Assembly: GCF_030272615.1 (NCBI RefSeq)
Contig: NC_081407.1
Location: 438,185,230 to 438,249,229 of the forward strand
From: Cryptomeria japonica
Lineage: Eukaryota > Streptophyta > Pinopsida > Cupressales > Cupressaceae
Direction: 5' to 3'
Length of the DNA stretch: 64,000 nucleotides
This document shows, in pieces, positions 43,351 through 54,121 of the stretch (position 1 is the stretch's first letter; every line of letters starts with the position of its first letter). Both the position numbers and the translations under genes were made by a program. The notes under the pieces were generated by a model. It worked only from the letters and a program-made list of their open reading frames with translations. It was not told the DNA's origin and ran no database searches.

Positions 43351-44989
43351 AGTGGGTAAGGGATCTTTAAAGGCCTTATGATCAACATTAGTCGCGTGAT
43401 TTCCAACAACAATATTGCCTACGTCAATGAGATCTTGGATTTCATGTTGGAGTTTCATGCAGTTGTTTATGTTATGTCCCTTGTTCCGATGGTAGTCACA
43501 GTATTCGTTTTCTCTCCACCATTTGGGTCTAATTTCTGGGTCATATGGTCTAGAAAATTGTCTGGTAATGTTATCAGATTATTTGCCAATAAAGTTTTAA
43601 AAGATGATTCATATGATTCATCTAGAGGAGTAAAATCACGCTTAGGCTTTGAAAGCTAAGGTTTTTCTTCAAACCATTCTCTTGTTTTCTTTGGGGGATT
43701 CTCTGTTGTAGTTTCAACTACCTTGAGTGCTTGCATGCCACTGGCCAAGTTAAATATTGTGGATTTTGTTTTTGCTTGGATAGTATCTACCACTCCATCA
43801 TTAACGACGTTCTTGTTGCTATCTTTGCCATATTTCCAGTATTTACTCTTTTCTTTAGAGCTAGAACCTTGTGATGTTTCTTTCCAAAGTGATATATCTC
43901 CCTTTTTGATAAGCACGTCTTCCATTCTGAGGGTGTTATCTACCATTTTTTTGAATGAAGGGTGTACTTGCACCTGGACCATATATTTCAATTCAGAGAC
44001 TAAGTTGTTGACAAAGATATCCATTTTCTCAAGATCTAGGATAGTCCGTGAATATCTAGAGAACATCTTTCTCCATCGTTGGAGGAAGGTGAGAAAAGGT
44101 TCTCCTGTCTTTTGTCTGGTATTGCAAAGCTCTATCATAGTGAATGGGTGATGAATGTTGTATGAGTATTGTTGTAAAAATAGTTGGATTAGTTCTTCAA
44201 ACATTTTTATCCCTTTGGGTAGGCTTGCGAACCATTCCATTGCTTGACCCCCTAAACTCCTTGGGAAAAGGCGCATGAGGTATGTTTGATCGTGCATGAA
44301 CTCCATACAAGCGGCACAAAACTCTCTGACATGATCTTGAGGATCTAAGGTACCATCATATTTATCAAATTTTGGGATCTCAACTCATGAAGGAAATGGA
44401 GACATGTAAAGGTTTTTGTCAAATGGGAATGGCCATATTGTGTCCAGAGAATATTGTTTTGGCGTTTTATATTTGTTTTCTATTCTTGTGACTGCAGTTT
44501 GTAATGCTTGCATTTGTTTTCTTATTTTTCCCCATTGTGTCTCTTCCTCTTTAGTGACGAGGGCCTCCACATTATAACTAGTAGGGAGCTTAGCACCTTG
44601 CTTTGCTAATTCTAGGAAATAGTCTTCTTTTTTCCTAACCATGATGACCTTCATCATTTTCGAAATTGTTTATCATTCTGACATCTATGTAATTCAGCTT
44701 CATGAGGTTCAAGAAGCTCAGATTCAATCGATGAGGAATCATTGTCAGTGGCATGATTTCTAAAGTCATAGTGAGTGTCTCATTTATTAGCTTCTCTTTC
44801 TTGTCTTTCCCTAGACATGGTGGGAGATAGGGGTTGACCAAAGATTGGTATGTTGTAAACTGATATCTGTGATGAGGATGGTTTATTGTAAAAGGGGTCT
44901 TCCACAAAGAATGGATTGTCTTTTGACACAAAGGGCATTTCTTTTTCTTTGTCCTTTTTGCTGCAAGAATTTCTGGTTTGAACAAGCAT
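43351..44989 (-). pseudogene. gag: gag of the nested Tat element
   Basis: The chosen start at 44989 (MLVQTRNSCSKKDKEKEM) parallels MVETRSQKSRR of the related element. Capsid part: FDKYDGTLDPQDHVREF, GGQAMEWFASLPKGIK and FLTFLQRWRKMFSRYSR. The knuckle YCDYHRNKGHNINNC (CX2HX4HX4C) is at about 43505-43458, after EIRPKWWRENE. Stops at about 44783, 44385 and 43656, and a frame change before the knuckle, break the chain. Confidence 0.85.
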
Positions 44990-45319
44990 CTGTAACCGAC
45001 AGGACCAAGAGCGAGATGTGTTGTAGAAGTCAAGATCAAATTGTAGCTAGTAGTTCGTTTAAAATAGTGATTGAGAGAAGTAAATAAGATCTGGTTTGGT
45101 TTCAGGATTGCTCTATCCTGTGTAAGATGTTATCTAAGTTAACTTAGGTTTGATAAGATATTTGTTTGAACTAGCTTAAATATGATCGACAAAATCATGC
45201 AACACAACGACAGAGGTACACTATCAAGGTTGTTTATGCTCAAGAGGATGATAACCAGTTTTAGGCTCGCTGTAGACTGTTTTGGACAGGTTTGACTGTT
45301 CTGGACTGGCAAAATCAGA

Positions 45320-45600
45320 GACTCGTACGATAGAATTTCTGAGACCATGTGATAGTATAACAACTTTTAGGATGACAATAGTTCTGTTTCGTACGAGTTG
45401 CTGCCTAGTACCGTACGACAAATGGGTAGGTCTCGAACAACAAAAGATTCAATGCAGTTCTGTCTCATACGACACAAGATTTATCTTTAAATGACAGATT
45501 GCTGGGTTTCGTATGACAGAGGATTGAGCTTAGGATGACAATTTAGTAGACTCGTACGACACAGGATATGTTGCAAGACGACAATTTACCAGACTTGTAC
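45320..45600 (-). repeat. TCGTACGACA motif cluster 1
   Basis: Copies and variants (TCGTACGAT, TCGTACGAG, CCGTACGAC, TCATACGAC, TCGTATGAC, TCGTACGAC) about every 25-45 bases. The core CGTACG is self-complementary. Confidence 0.65.
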
Positions 45601-46894
45601 AATTGTTCACAGAGCAGAGACTAAAAATTCTGAGTTTTCCAATGGCTGAGTATGATAACTGAGTATAATCAATTCTGAAATGGACTGATTTTTTTTGACC
45701 AGGATGGACTAGTTCATGACACGGGCAGAGTTTTGATCACTGAGTTTGTTGATTTGTTTTCTCCAGTTTTAATATTCCAATTTTAGTTTGAGGGATGAAA
45801 ACACAGAAAACACGCAAGATATATAATAATTCAATCACAACACGCTAACCCTATGGAAGTTGGCTTAGAGAAGAAAACCTTTGCTTGCAGACTTAGGTAC
45901 ACACCCAATAGCTAATTAGAATATGACCGCTGAGTCTCACGCAATGGATTTTCAATGCCATGTTAGCCGACTCCAAACACTAATGGGGGCACGATATGGC
46001 AAGTGTCTTGGGAGAGTTACTATCTCTCTTGCACATAGATTATCAACCTTTTGGAGGTGAATCGGGTAGCTTCTATCTTATAGTTCTTAGTCAGGAATTC
46101 CATTTGAAATTACCCCTTGAAGTCATGCAAGAATGATTGAGGCCTATAGCCCGACAAGGTATGGAAACAAGCTGTAGTCATGTAAACGTGATTGAGACCG
46201 TGAGGCCCTACAAAATGCTCGATATGAGAGATCTCAAAGAGAAAACTCAAATAATCCCATCCTCTGAGACTTTAATCACTAGAGACCTATTTATTATAGT
46301 GAGTTGGAATGCTCAGGTCCAACTGTACTCACTTGGGTCATTCTCACAGGGTGATTACTTTTTCCCACTATGACAAGCCCGCTAAAGGTACACAAATCTC
46401 AAAACTTGGAAAAAGCTTCGAGGGTCTAGATTTCTGATTGTTTATAAAAGACAAGAGCATACTCTCCTACCTCTTAGATTTTTCTGAAAAACACAAAAGA
46501 TAGATTTGTTCTTTAACTAGATAGAAATTTAAGTGCCTAAAAATGAATTTAAAGAATACACGATATTTGGTCGATTTTCTCTTTAGGCAACCTGCAAAAA
46601 CAATGCATTAGTAGTCATGTTATTTTTATTCTTTGACAGGCGTATGTTTGATTGATAAATTCTTTGATAAGAATCCTACAAGAAAATGGTTAGGTTGTGA
46701 AAATCTCAAGCAGACAGAAGACAATTCAGGGTCAACGTTAGCATAATCAAAATTTAATTCAAGAAAAACCCTGAAAAGTAATTTTTTTAAATCTATCAGA
46801 AAACATAATTGTACGACAATCCTCATCAAATGGAATGCCAGAACACTTTTATCATATGGGTTAGAAATCAATACAGAATGACAAAAGATAGCAT

Positions 46895-47065
46895 AAGCAG
46901 TATGTCGTACGAGTCATAAATCAATATAGAATGACATAATATAACAGAATCAGTATGTCGTACGAGTCCATATTCTGATTCATACGACAATTTATAGGAT
47001 ATAATCTTGTTTCGTACGATAAACTACAGGCGTCAATATAATGTCATACGATGCAGTGAAACTGG
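46895..47065 (-). repeat. TCGTACGACA motif cluster 2
   Basis: Copies near 46904 (GTCGTACGAG), 46955 (GTCGTACGAG), 46980 (TCATACGAC), 47012 (TCGTACGAT), 47042 (TCATACGAT) and 47068 (TCGTATGAT), interleaved with ATATAGAATGACA repeats. Lies close to the primer-binding site. Confidence 0.65.
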
Positions 47066-47147
47066 TCGTATGATATTTCATAGAGACTGTACGGATGAAA
47101 CCTGTAGAATAAAAAGAATGATTTTGAGGCCGAAAAAGTAGTTTTCT

Positions 47148-47165
47148 GCCCCACGGTGGGTGCCA
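47148..47165 (-). other. Primer-binding site of the nested Tat element
   Basis: TGGCACCCACCGTGGGGC on the minus strand, eight bases from the 5' LTR end. It has the TGGCxCC form seen in Tat-type elements. The tRNA is not assigned. Confidence 0.7.
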
Positions 47166-47173
47166 AAAATGCA

Positions 47174-48176
47174 TGTGTGAAAAGTGGACCTATATTTGTA
47201 TGCACAACACTTCAATTAAGTCATTAGATGTATGGTTAGTAAGATATAATCAATGAATAATAAAACCATAACAAATCGACCCATTGCCTTCTAAAAGATG
47301 CGAGTATAAGATTGCTCTCAGATTATTAGCAATACCAGTGACTAGACAAACCTAAACACGATTTAAGCAATAAATGAGCTAAGTGATTTAAACAATATGA
47401 AATAAATAATATACAATATCTCAATGCAAATTCTCAATGAACCTAGAGCAAAAATAGTATAATAACAATATATTCTCTAGCCTCCTTTTAAAATGAGAGA
47501 TGAGAGCCCAAATTTATAGAAAATTCAGAAAGAAACAAAGGCTGAGATCAAATGATGATGAGCGGTCAAGATTTTCCAAGAGGAAGCACAATCCAGGTGA
47601 ATTGATGTGATTGGATGCTTTTCTCAGTTTTAAAGGAAATTGAACTAAAATTAAGATAAAATAAGAGAAAACTGATTTATTCTCTATTTCATTAAATTTT
47701 AAGATTTAATTGTTTTCATTGCTTTCTTTAAGATTATCTATCAATTTTTAATTTGTTTTTTTCAAGATTATCTCCAATTGATTTCTTTTCTCAATTTTTA
47801 ATTCTTTCTTGGTCAATTAATTCCTTTTTTTGATTTGTTTCATTTTTTGAATATTTGTGCTCATAATTTCCAATTCCCCTTTCTTGATTTATTTCCTTTT
47901 TTGAAGATTTGTGGCAAATTGATTTATTTAATTAAATATGCTAGGATATTTAATAAAATAAATAAGATAATTGTTTAAAATGATTTACTTGGAACGATTT
48001 AATTAATTAAATAAATGTTTAATTAATATTGAGTGATTAATTTTGCCATGTGACCTTTGATGATTAAAGAATTAATTATGTGCTCAAGATTTATTTAATT
48101 GCCATTGGTTAGGACCTTGGTGATGTTGTCGAGATTAGGGGCCCATGGTTTAGATGACCATTTTTAGGGTATTACA
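47174..48176 (-). mobile_element. 5' LTR of the nested Tat element
   Basis: Direct copy of 33584-34651 with an about 60-base deletion near 47350. It would drive transcription of the element on the minus strand. Confidence 0.9.
47511..47517 (-). promoter_or_regulatory. TATA box in the 5' LTR
   Basis: TATAAAT on the minus strand (context TTTTCTATAAATTTGGG). The same motif is in the other LTR at 33986-33992. Confidence 0.55.
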
Positions 48177-48181
48177 GTATG

Positions 48182-48457
48182 TTTTGCTTCTGTACAGATA
48201 TAAATTTTAATTCACGCTCAGATAATAATTAAATAAAATAAGTATTTGTAATGAAAAGATTTAGTCATTTGATGTTACATATTATTTGATGGAAAGATCC
48301 TAGACAATTCTTGGAGAAAGGAAACATCATTGATAATCATTTTTTGCAAATAACACTGAATCAAATAAATTAAAAATGTTTCATGTAAATTTTAAAAGTA
48401 GAGCTCGTTCAATGCTTTCATGCACCGATGACAAAGCTGTCTGACCCACACCATTAT
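48182..48457. repeat. Distal part of the antisense DRM arm
   Basis: Inverted copy of 31596-31870 (for example GAGCTCGTTCAATGCTTTC versus GAAAGCATTGAACGAGTTC). Non-coding flank or intron of the captured gene. It proves that the arm was continuous before the Tat insertion (GTATG duplicated at 33579-33583 and 48177-48181). Confidence 0.85.
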
Positions 48458-48875
48458 GCATAATAGAACAAATCAATATAATAGGCTATTATAAAGAATA
48501 TATACAAAAATATGAAAGAACATTAAATTACCATTACAAACCCATAAACCATTAAATAGTGAAAATAGATATAAATTTGTAAATGTATCCCTATAAACAC
48601 CACAACCATAACCAAAACAAAAAAAATTCTTACTCGCAAAAACTAAGTAGCTGGTGAGTTGCAAGTCTACAACATCTCTCAGATGATCAAACCCTTTCTT
48701 AATTTTGTTCTTATGATTAGTCAATGGATTTAGTTGCATGTAAAAGTTTTCTATTTGAAGCCTTCTGTTTCCCTATATTTGAGACATAATAAAATTCTTG
48801 TGAGTAGGAAATTGATTCAGGAGTTACGTGTGAAGAATTTGGCAAAGTAAATGATGACAATCAAACTCAAATTTT
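48458..48875. other. Unassigned segment between the two DRM inverted repeats
   Basis: An 88-codon open frame on the minus strand (48739-48473, MQLNPLTNHKNKIKKGFDHL) has some protein-like character but no family I recognise. It may be intron or cargo of the CACTA element. T-rich sequence before 48877 could be the intron end ahead of the next DRM exon. Confidence 0.3.
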
Positions 48876-49114
48876 ATTTGTCTTGATTAAAGACTTTTAT
48901 CCTGATGGCATTAAATTAAAGTTCTTTCTCTATTTTCTGGTGATCTCTGGAGCAGAGGTTGCTTTGCATCGACCTGAGATACATTTAACTTATGTTGTAT
49001 CTACGAAAATATGTATCCTAGGACGATGCAATGCAACCTCTGATCCACCAATACTAGATAGAAGAGAAAGTACTTTAATTTAAAGCCATCAGGATAAAAT
49101 GCTTTCAAGACATA
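48876..49114. pseudogene. DRM-like: Second DRM fragment, motif I exon, as a small inverted repeat
   Basis: The + strand copy (48876-49010) reads VLIKDFYPDGI, then, across a small frame change, VLSLFSG, GAEVALHRPEIHLTYVVST. The inverted copy (49114-49030, minus strand) reads FYPDG and VLSLLSSIGGSEVALHRP. Both are the cofactor-binding motif I region of DRM enzymes (normally FTGIGG or FSGIGG), which directly follows the segment in the larger inverted repeat. The two arms pair over about 85 bases with a loop of about 55. Non-functional as protein. Confidence 0.8.
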
Positions 49115-51760
49115 TATTAGGTATAAAAGGAAGCTGACCCTATCATTTGAAGGGGTTTACCTACAATTCAAGTGATCTCTTAATTATAAAATCAATTCAA
49201 TTCCAAGTGAACAGGCAATCAAGCATTCATCAAGAATTGAAGGAGAAATCTATTCAATAAAGATATTTAATAGAGGAGATATTTAATAAAGACATCATCT
49301 TTTAAATTAAGAAATGGGCAAGAGATTAAGAATACAAACCTTCCATATTGCACACTTCAAGGTATATTAAAATCAGTTTAAAGTGTATTCATTTAGGGAC
49401 CTTTCATAAAATATTCTCAACTTACATATCATAAAAGGATCTTAAAATATTCATTGTTTATAATGATAAGAATTTGGTTTTTCCATACACCTTCCTTTAC
49501 TATTTTAAAAATATCATCGACCAAAATATTGTGCAGCAGTAGTATGGAGTGCATTTCATCTATTTTATGCCTAAATATTTCATCATACCACTTTCTTTTC
49601 ATCATAAACTAGTTTGAGAGAATCTATTTGGTGGGAAATTGTGTAAGGTTGCAATTATTTTCATGCATGGAAAGTGATTTAAAGTTTGGACCAATAGAGG
49701 ATAAGTATTTCTTGAACCTTTGAGGACATGTGTAGAGCACCGCATGGATGTTTCTCCATTATTGAACTCTTTGAATATATAAGTAAATTATTTTTGGTTG
49801 ATGACACAGTAAGTGTGGTATTTGTCTTTTCGATATGTTGTGGATAATATTAATCAAATATGGAATTTTTTTGATGCTATATACACTATGTTTTGGATTG
49901 AATTTAGGTAAGCAAAGAGGTAATAGAAGAATAAAAGAGGTACACAAAGGAAGAAGAGTGAAATAGGTGGTTTGGGATGGAGGTTACAAGTATATATGAT
50001 AATTCGTATGGATAATTTGCTGTCTATAAAGAGGCAAATAAGCTATCACAACTTCAACATGAATGAATGCCTCATCTACAAAAGCAAAAGGTACCTCTAA
50101 TGGTTTCAAAATTTGTCAAAATAGTTATGATATACCAAATAATCAAGTGGAATATCCTTTAGGGAACTAATATTATCTTCAAACTATTTATTTTGATTTT
50201 CATCATATCCTTTCCATGTGCATTTCCCTTGGTTTTAGTCCCATTTTTTCTTTATTTTATTCAAAACAAAATTTATAGATGCCTCTACTTGTCTCACCAT
50301 TCATTAATTGTTTGGGATTTTCATTCCATTCACCAAGGTTGGCATCTATTCTAAGACTGTGTCATGGCCAAGCTAAATGATTTGACTCTAGTTTCTCTCT
50401 AATCTAGTCACCTAGTAGCATGTGAAATCTATCTCTTCCTAATTATTATTCTCTCCATCTTGTTAATTACCATTTCATTAATGAATCCTTCCTCATAATT
50501 TTGGACAAGTGAGACAATGTTATCTCAAAGAATCTTTTCAATCCTCTTTCTAGATTCTTTCCCAAGTAATAATCTTGCATATTGGAAAATAAGTTACGCT
50601 TCTATTTTTCCAAGCTACTCTTCCTTATAATGTTTAGATTTACTCTAAAGTTCTCATTGTGACTCATGTTTACTACTCTTCCTATTAGTCTCATTCCAAT
50701 ATCTGCTACAAAAATATAGAATGATTACATTTATATTTTATTTGTGTCTCCTAAATATCCACAAAATTTGGAACAGTAATACAATTTTTTAATAATATTT
50801 AAATGTAAAAGAAAGGATTAAAATGGAACTAAACACTCTAAATAAATTAATCAGCGTTAAAGGGATAAACTAGGATCAAATCATAAAGGCAAGATCTGTT
50901 ATCTCAAAATTAATAGATTCATGCAAGAAAAGAAATATTAAATCTAGAGATAAAATTCTTGAAAAATTTAGCTAGATAAAAGTGAAAGAATGCTATCAAG
51001 GTCTCATTTTCGCACAGATTGGCAAAGGTTGTAGAGGAGAAATCACTATTGAACTTACCCCTATCTCATATAACCCTATGTTGGCTAGGCCCCACAATAA
51101 TTAGAAGATCCTAATTACTACTGTCCTAAACCTTGCATTAATCATCACAATTTCACAGTGAGTTGAGTTAATTAGTCCATTAGCAAGATTGGGAAAGAGT
51201 TTGGTATTGAGTTAGGTGTTGGTGGAAGGTTTAAGGAGGTACACTATCATCATAATTAATGTTAGAGAGTGTTGTGTGAAGAAGAATGGCCACGAAAGGA
51301 GTGACTATCCTAATTGCTTGAGACTGTCACAAAAAGTGAGTGTTGCAGTAGTGAATCTTCCTTTGACCTTTGTGTGTTTGGGAGGGTAAAGACCCACATA
51401 TCAACTATCTACTTTGACATCCTAGGATAGTGTCCACCTACTCTAAAACCTTGTGGGCACTCTCTGTCTAATACTAACATATACATAACATGTGCCTCTC
51501 ATATAACCCTATGTTAGCTAGACCCCACCATAATTAGAAGATCCTAATTACTAAAAACACTAGATTCTCCCCTAAAAGGTTGTTGAGTCATAGAAGGCCT
51601 AGATTGATAGCCCTATAGTCTCTCATACCTAAAATTTCCTTGTGTCGATGATGGTCAAATGTGACTACCCTATGGCCCCTACTATGCTCTAGTAGACCTT
51701 TGTCCCTAATATTGATACTATTGGGTTTTTCTTTGTAAATCATATAGTAAGTCTAAATTA
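49115..51760. other. AT-rich CACTA interior, no gene recognised
   Basis: No coding region supported. A 56-base direct repeat (CTCATATAACCCTATGTT and following) is at 51064-51119 and 51497-51552, each followed by AGAAGATCCTAATTACT. Otherwise ordinary AT-rich sequence with short frames only. Confidence 0.4.
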
Positions 51761-51764
51761 TCCT

Positions 51765-52340
51765 TTGAAGGATGGGGAGGCCTATGGGCACTTTAGTACC
51801 TTCATCAAGGTTACAAACTTCTCTCATGCCTCTTGTGTCCTCCCATGTACCTCCTTTTCCATAAGAGACTTTTCCATAGCAACCCTAAAGTCATTTGGAT
51901 TGGCCATGTGTGGGAAAACTAAAATTTTGGGCTTTCCACCCCTAATGAAATAATTGACAAGTAACTTGTCTTGAATGTAATCTACAAACTACAAGAACTC
52001 CAAAAACTAACTCTCATGTTGAGCCAATATGAAACCTTAATATGTAAATTGTGAAACTCATCTATGCATCTTTGTCAAAAATATTTTGAAATAGAACACA
52101 CTTTGAAGCACTCCAAAATGGTATTTGGAGAGGGTTTCCAATGTGAGTTGGTACATTTTATCCTCCCAGTACCACAAGGTGGAAGCAAGTCCTCTCAAAA
52201 ATTGCATTGAAAATTATGCCTTTAGGTTGCTCACATATAGATGCAACCCAAAGCATAAGTCCAAGCTAATTAGTAAACAAGACTTATCCTCAACCCCATT
52301 TGCGGATCTTAAAAATATAGAGGATTGGAGATGAAGCAAC
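51765..52340 (-). pseudogene. Possible retrotransposon gag remnant
   Basis: The minus strand gives fragments such as VDYIQDKLLVNYFIRGGKPK, FPHMANPNDFRVAMEKSLM and SMQFLRGLASTLWYWEDKMY, in the style of gag helices from plant retroelements, but in several phases with stops. I cannot place it in a family. It may be an old insertion or part of the CACTA cargo. Confidence 0.3.
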
Positions 52341-52589
52341 TCTCGAATATGATCCTTTGGCTCATGATATGTGCTTGCTATAGTCTATACCTCTTGCATT
52401 TATGCATGATGAGGCTAGGTAATGTGTATTGATCAATATTCTATCTCCTCTATATGTATTTCCCAAATTCAAGGTGAACTCCTAATAATCTCCCAAGATG
52501 CAAGTATATTCTCCTCTACTACAAGTGGATCCTCATGGCTTGTAAGATTTGAGGTCCATACTCGGGCTACTCATCTTGGTGAAAACTCT

Positions 52590-52960
52590 CAAAGTGATAT
52601 GACCCTTCCTTCCATTTCCTACACCCTATTTTCTAACCCACACCTCATAACCTTTACCTCACTTCCTATCATTATTACCTTCCATCTACCTTTCATATCC
52701 CCTATCTTAACCTCCTCCAATTTCCTACATCCTATCCTACACCTTAACCTCATACACACTTACTTTTACTTCACCTACCTAACCCCATTCCATCCTTCAC
52801 ATCCTTTTAACTCCCCCCATTCACTTTCCTACCTTCCAAACCCCTAACATATCCTAACTTACTCTTTCAACATTACATCCTTCATCACTTACCTCCCTAT
52901 CTTATCCTAACCTACACCTCATAACCTTATACCTCTCAGCTTCCATTTTATACCACCTTC
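52590..52960. repeat. Pyrimidine-rich low-complexity tract
   Basis: C- and T-rich on the + strand, with recurrent CCTCATAACCTT, TTCCTACACCCTA and TATCCTAACCT phrases. It produces an artificial open frame (52422-52847). Confidence 0.65.
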
Positions 52961-54090
52961 CTAATGGTACACTTATGCTCCCCTCCAAAACAACGACAAA
53001 AAATAGCACTCAATCACTACACATTGTTCTCACATTTTTGCAGCAGGGATTTTCTGTCACTACCATATATACCAGCATCCATAATTAGGATATATTTTAC
53101 ATAATGGCACTCGATCACACAGGTTTAGGTCATCCCTCCCCTTAATTAGGATATATTTTAAATATGGAAAGTAGTGTTAATATGGTTCAAGCTAACTATA
53201 TTGTTCATTATTTAAAATGCAGTGTTTAAATAATACATGATTGTAGGATTATTCAATGGTTTAGGTCTTGTAAGAAATTCTTCTTTTAAATCGATCATAT
53301 CATATTATAGAAACCTCTCACCATCTTTGCTATATTTGGGAATTAATCTGATAAATATATAATAAACTTTGAATCTAAATATTTGAATATGTATAACAAT
53401 GAATTTGCTGATTATACCCTACCTTTTTCCTGCAGTGATTAAACCCACATGGAACTATGTCCGCCTCCCTCCTTCGTGTTCATCAGGGGATGGCCCCTAC
53501 CTACATGTTCCCTATTGTGATCCCCATTATGATCCCCTAATATGTGCCAAGACAACGCGAACTAAGATACCTTGGGAGGGCCTTTAGGTAGGCACTCATT
53601 CGCTCGACCGGGAAGGGACACTTACATGAATAGTTGTGGTTGAAGCCAACAAAGATGGATGGAGATTCGATAGTGAGTGTCCGCCTCCACTTCCACTGAA
53701 TCGTACTCCCTCGCCACTTCTAGCCTGAGTTGCAGAACTGAATCACAAATACGATACTCCCTCCACTTGCATCCTGAGCTGTAGAACCGACTGGTTTCAC
53801 ACCAATGATCTTCCCCACCACGATTAAACCCACAGGTTTGCTATAGAGGCAGGACGAATGAGAGGCGGGATTTTGTAAAGAGGCGAGATTTATGAAATGA
53901 CTTGGTCTTTTTTTTTTTTTTAAGTAATGCACGAGGTTGTCAGAATTTCGACAAATGCGGGCACTTTTTCTAAAAAAACCCAAATGTCGAAACCAAATGT
54001 TGCATTATCGTCAGAATTCTGACGAAATCGGGCATTTTTTCAAAAAAATCAAATTTGATCACAATATACCTTCTCTGTCAGAAACCTCCA
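52961..54090. other. Right part of the CACTA element, no gene recognised
   Basis: A TTTTTCCTGCAG at about 53425-53436 resembles an acceptor site but opens no recognisable exon. From 53940 the sequence has decayed subterminal motifs (GTCAGAATTTCGAC, GTCAGAATTCTGAC). Confidence 0.4.
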
Positions 54091-54118
54091 TCGAAATTTT
54101 AGGCCAAATGTATTAGTG
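54091..54118. repeat. Right terminal inverted repeat of the CACTA element
   Basis: Read inward: CACTAATACATTTGGCCTAAAATTTCG. Pairs with 31295-31320 (TAGTAGTACATTTGGGCCTAATTTC). Followed by TTT, the 3-bp target duplication. Confidence 0.8.
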
Positions 54119-54121
54119 TTT

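Larger units (their letters stand above)
45000..47147 (-). other. 5' leader of the nested Tat element
   Basis: Noncoding between primer-binding site and gag. Open frames in it are short and unrelated to known families. It holds two clusters of a TCGTACGACA motif (45320-45600 and 46895-47065). Confidence 0.55.
33584..48176 (-). mobile_element. Complete Tat-lineage Ty3/gypsy element, 14.6 kb
   Basis: LTRs at 33584-34651 and 47174-48176 (TGTGTG...ATTACA), 5-bp duplication GTATG, primer-binding site, polypurine tract and full domain order on the minus strand: leader, gag, protease, G-patch, linker, RT, RNase H, second RNase H, integrase, post-pol region. It lies in one arm of the DRM inverted repeat. 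The LTRs are closely similar apart from an approximately 60-base deletion in the 47174 copy. It is the youngest element in this nest by position. It is related to the + strand Tat element at the window start but lacks an antisense PMD gene. Confidence 0.92.
31295..54118. mobile_element. CACTA-type DNA transposon carrying DRM gene fragments
   Basis: The right end, read inward, is CACTAATACATTTGG-CCTAAAATTTC; the left end is TAGTAGTACATTTGGGCCTAATTTC. They form an imperfect terminal inverted repeat of about 26 bp with a degraded CACTA at the left. The flanks are a 3-bp TTT duplication (31292-31294 and 54119-54121), as expected for the superfamily. Subterminal GTCGGAATTCCGAC/GTCAGAATTCTGAC palindromes occur at both ends. 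No transposase is recognisable, so it is non-autonomous. Without the nested Tat element it is about 8.2 kb. The cargo is DRM-derived and retrotransposon-derived sequence. Confidence 0.78.
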
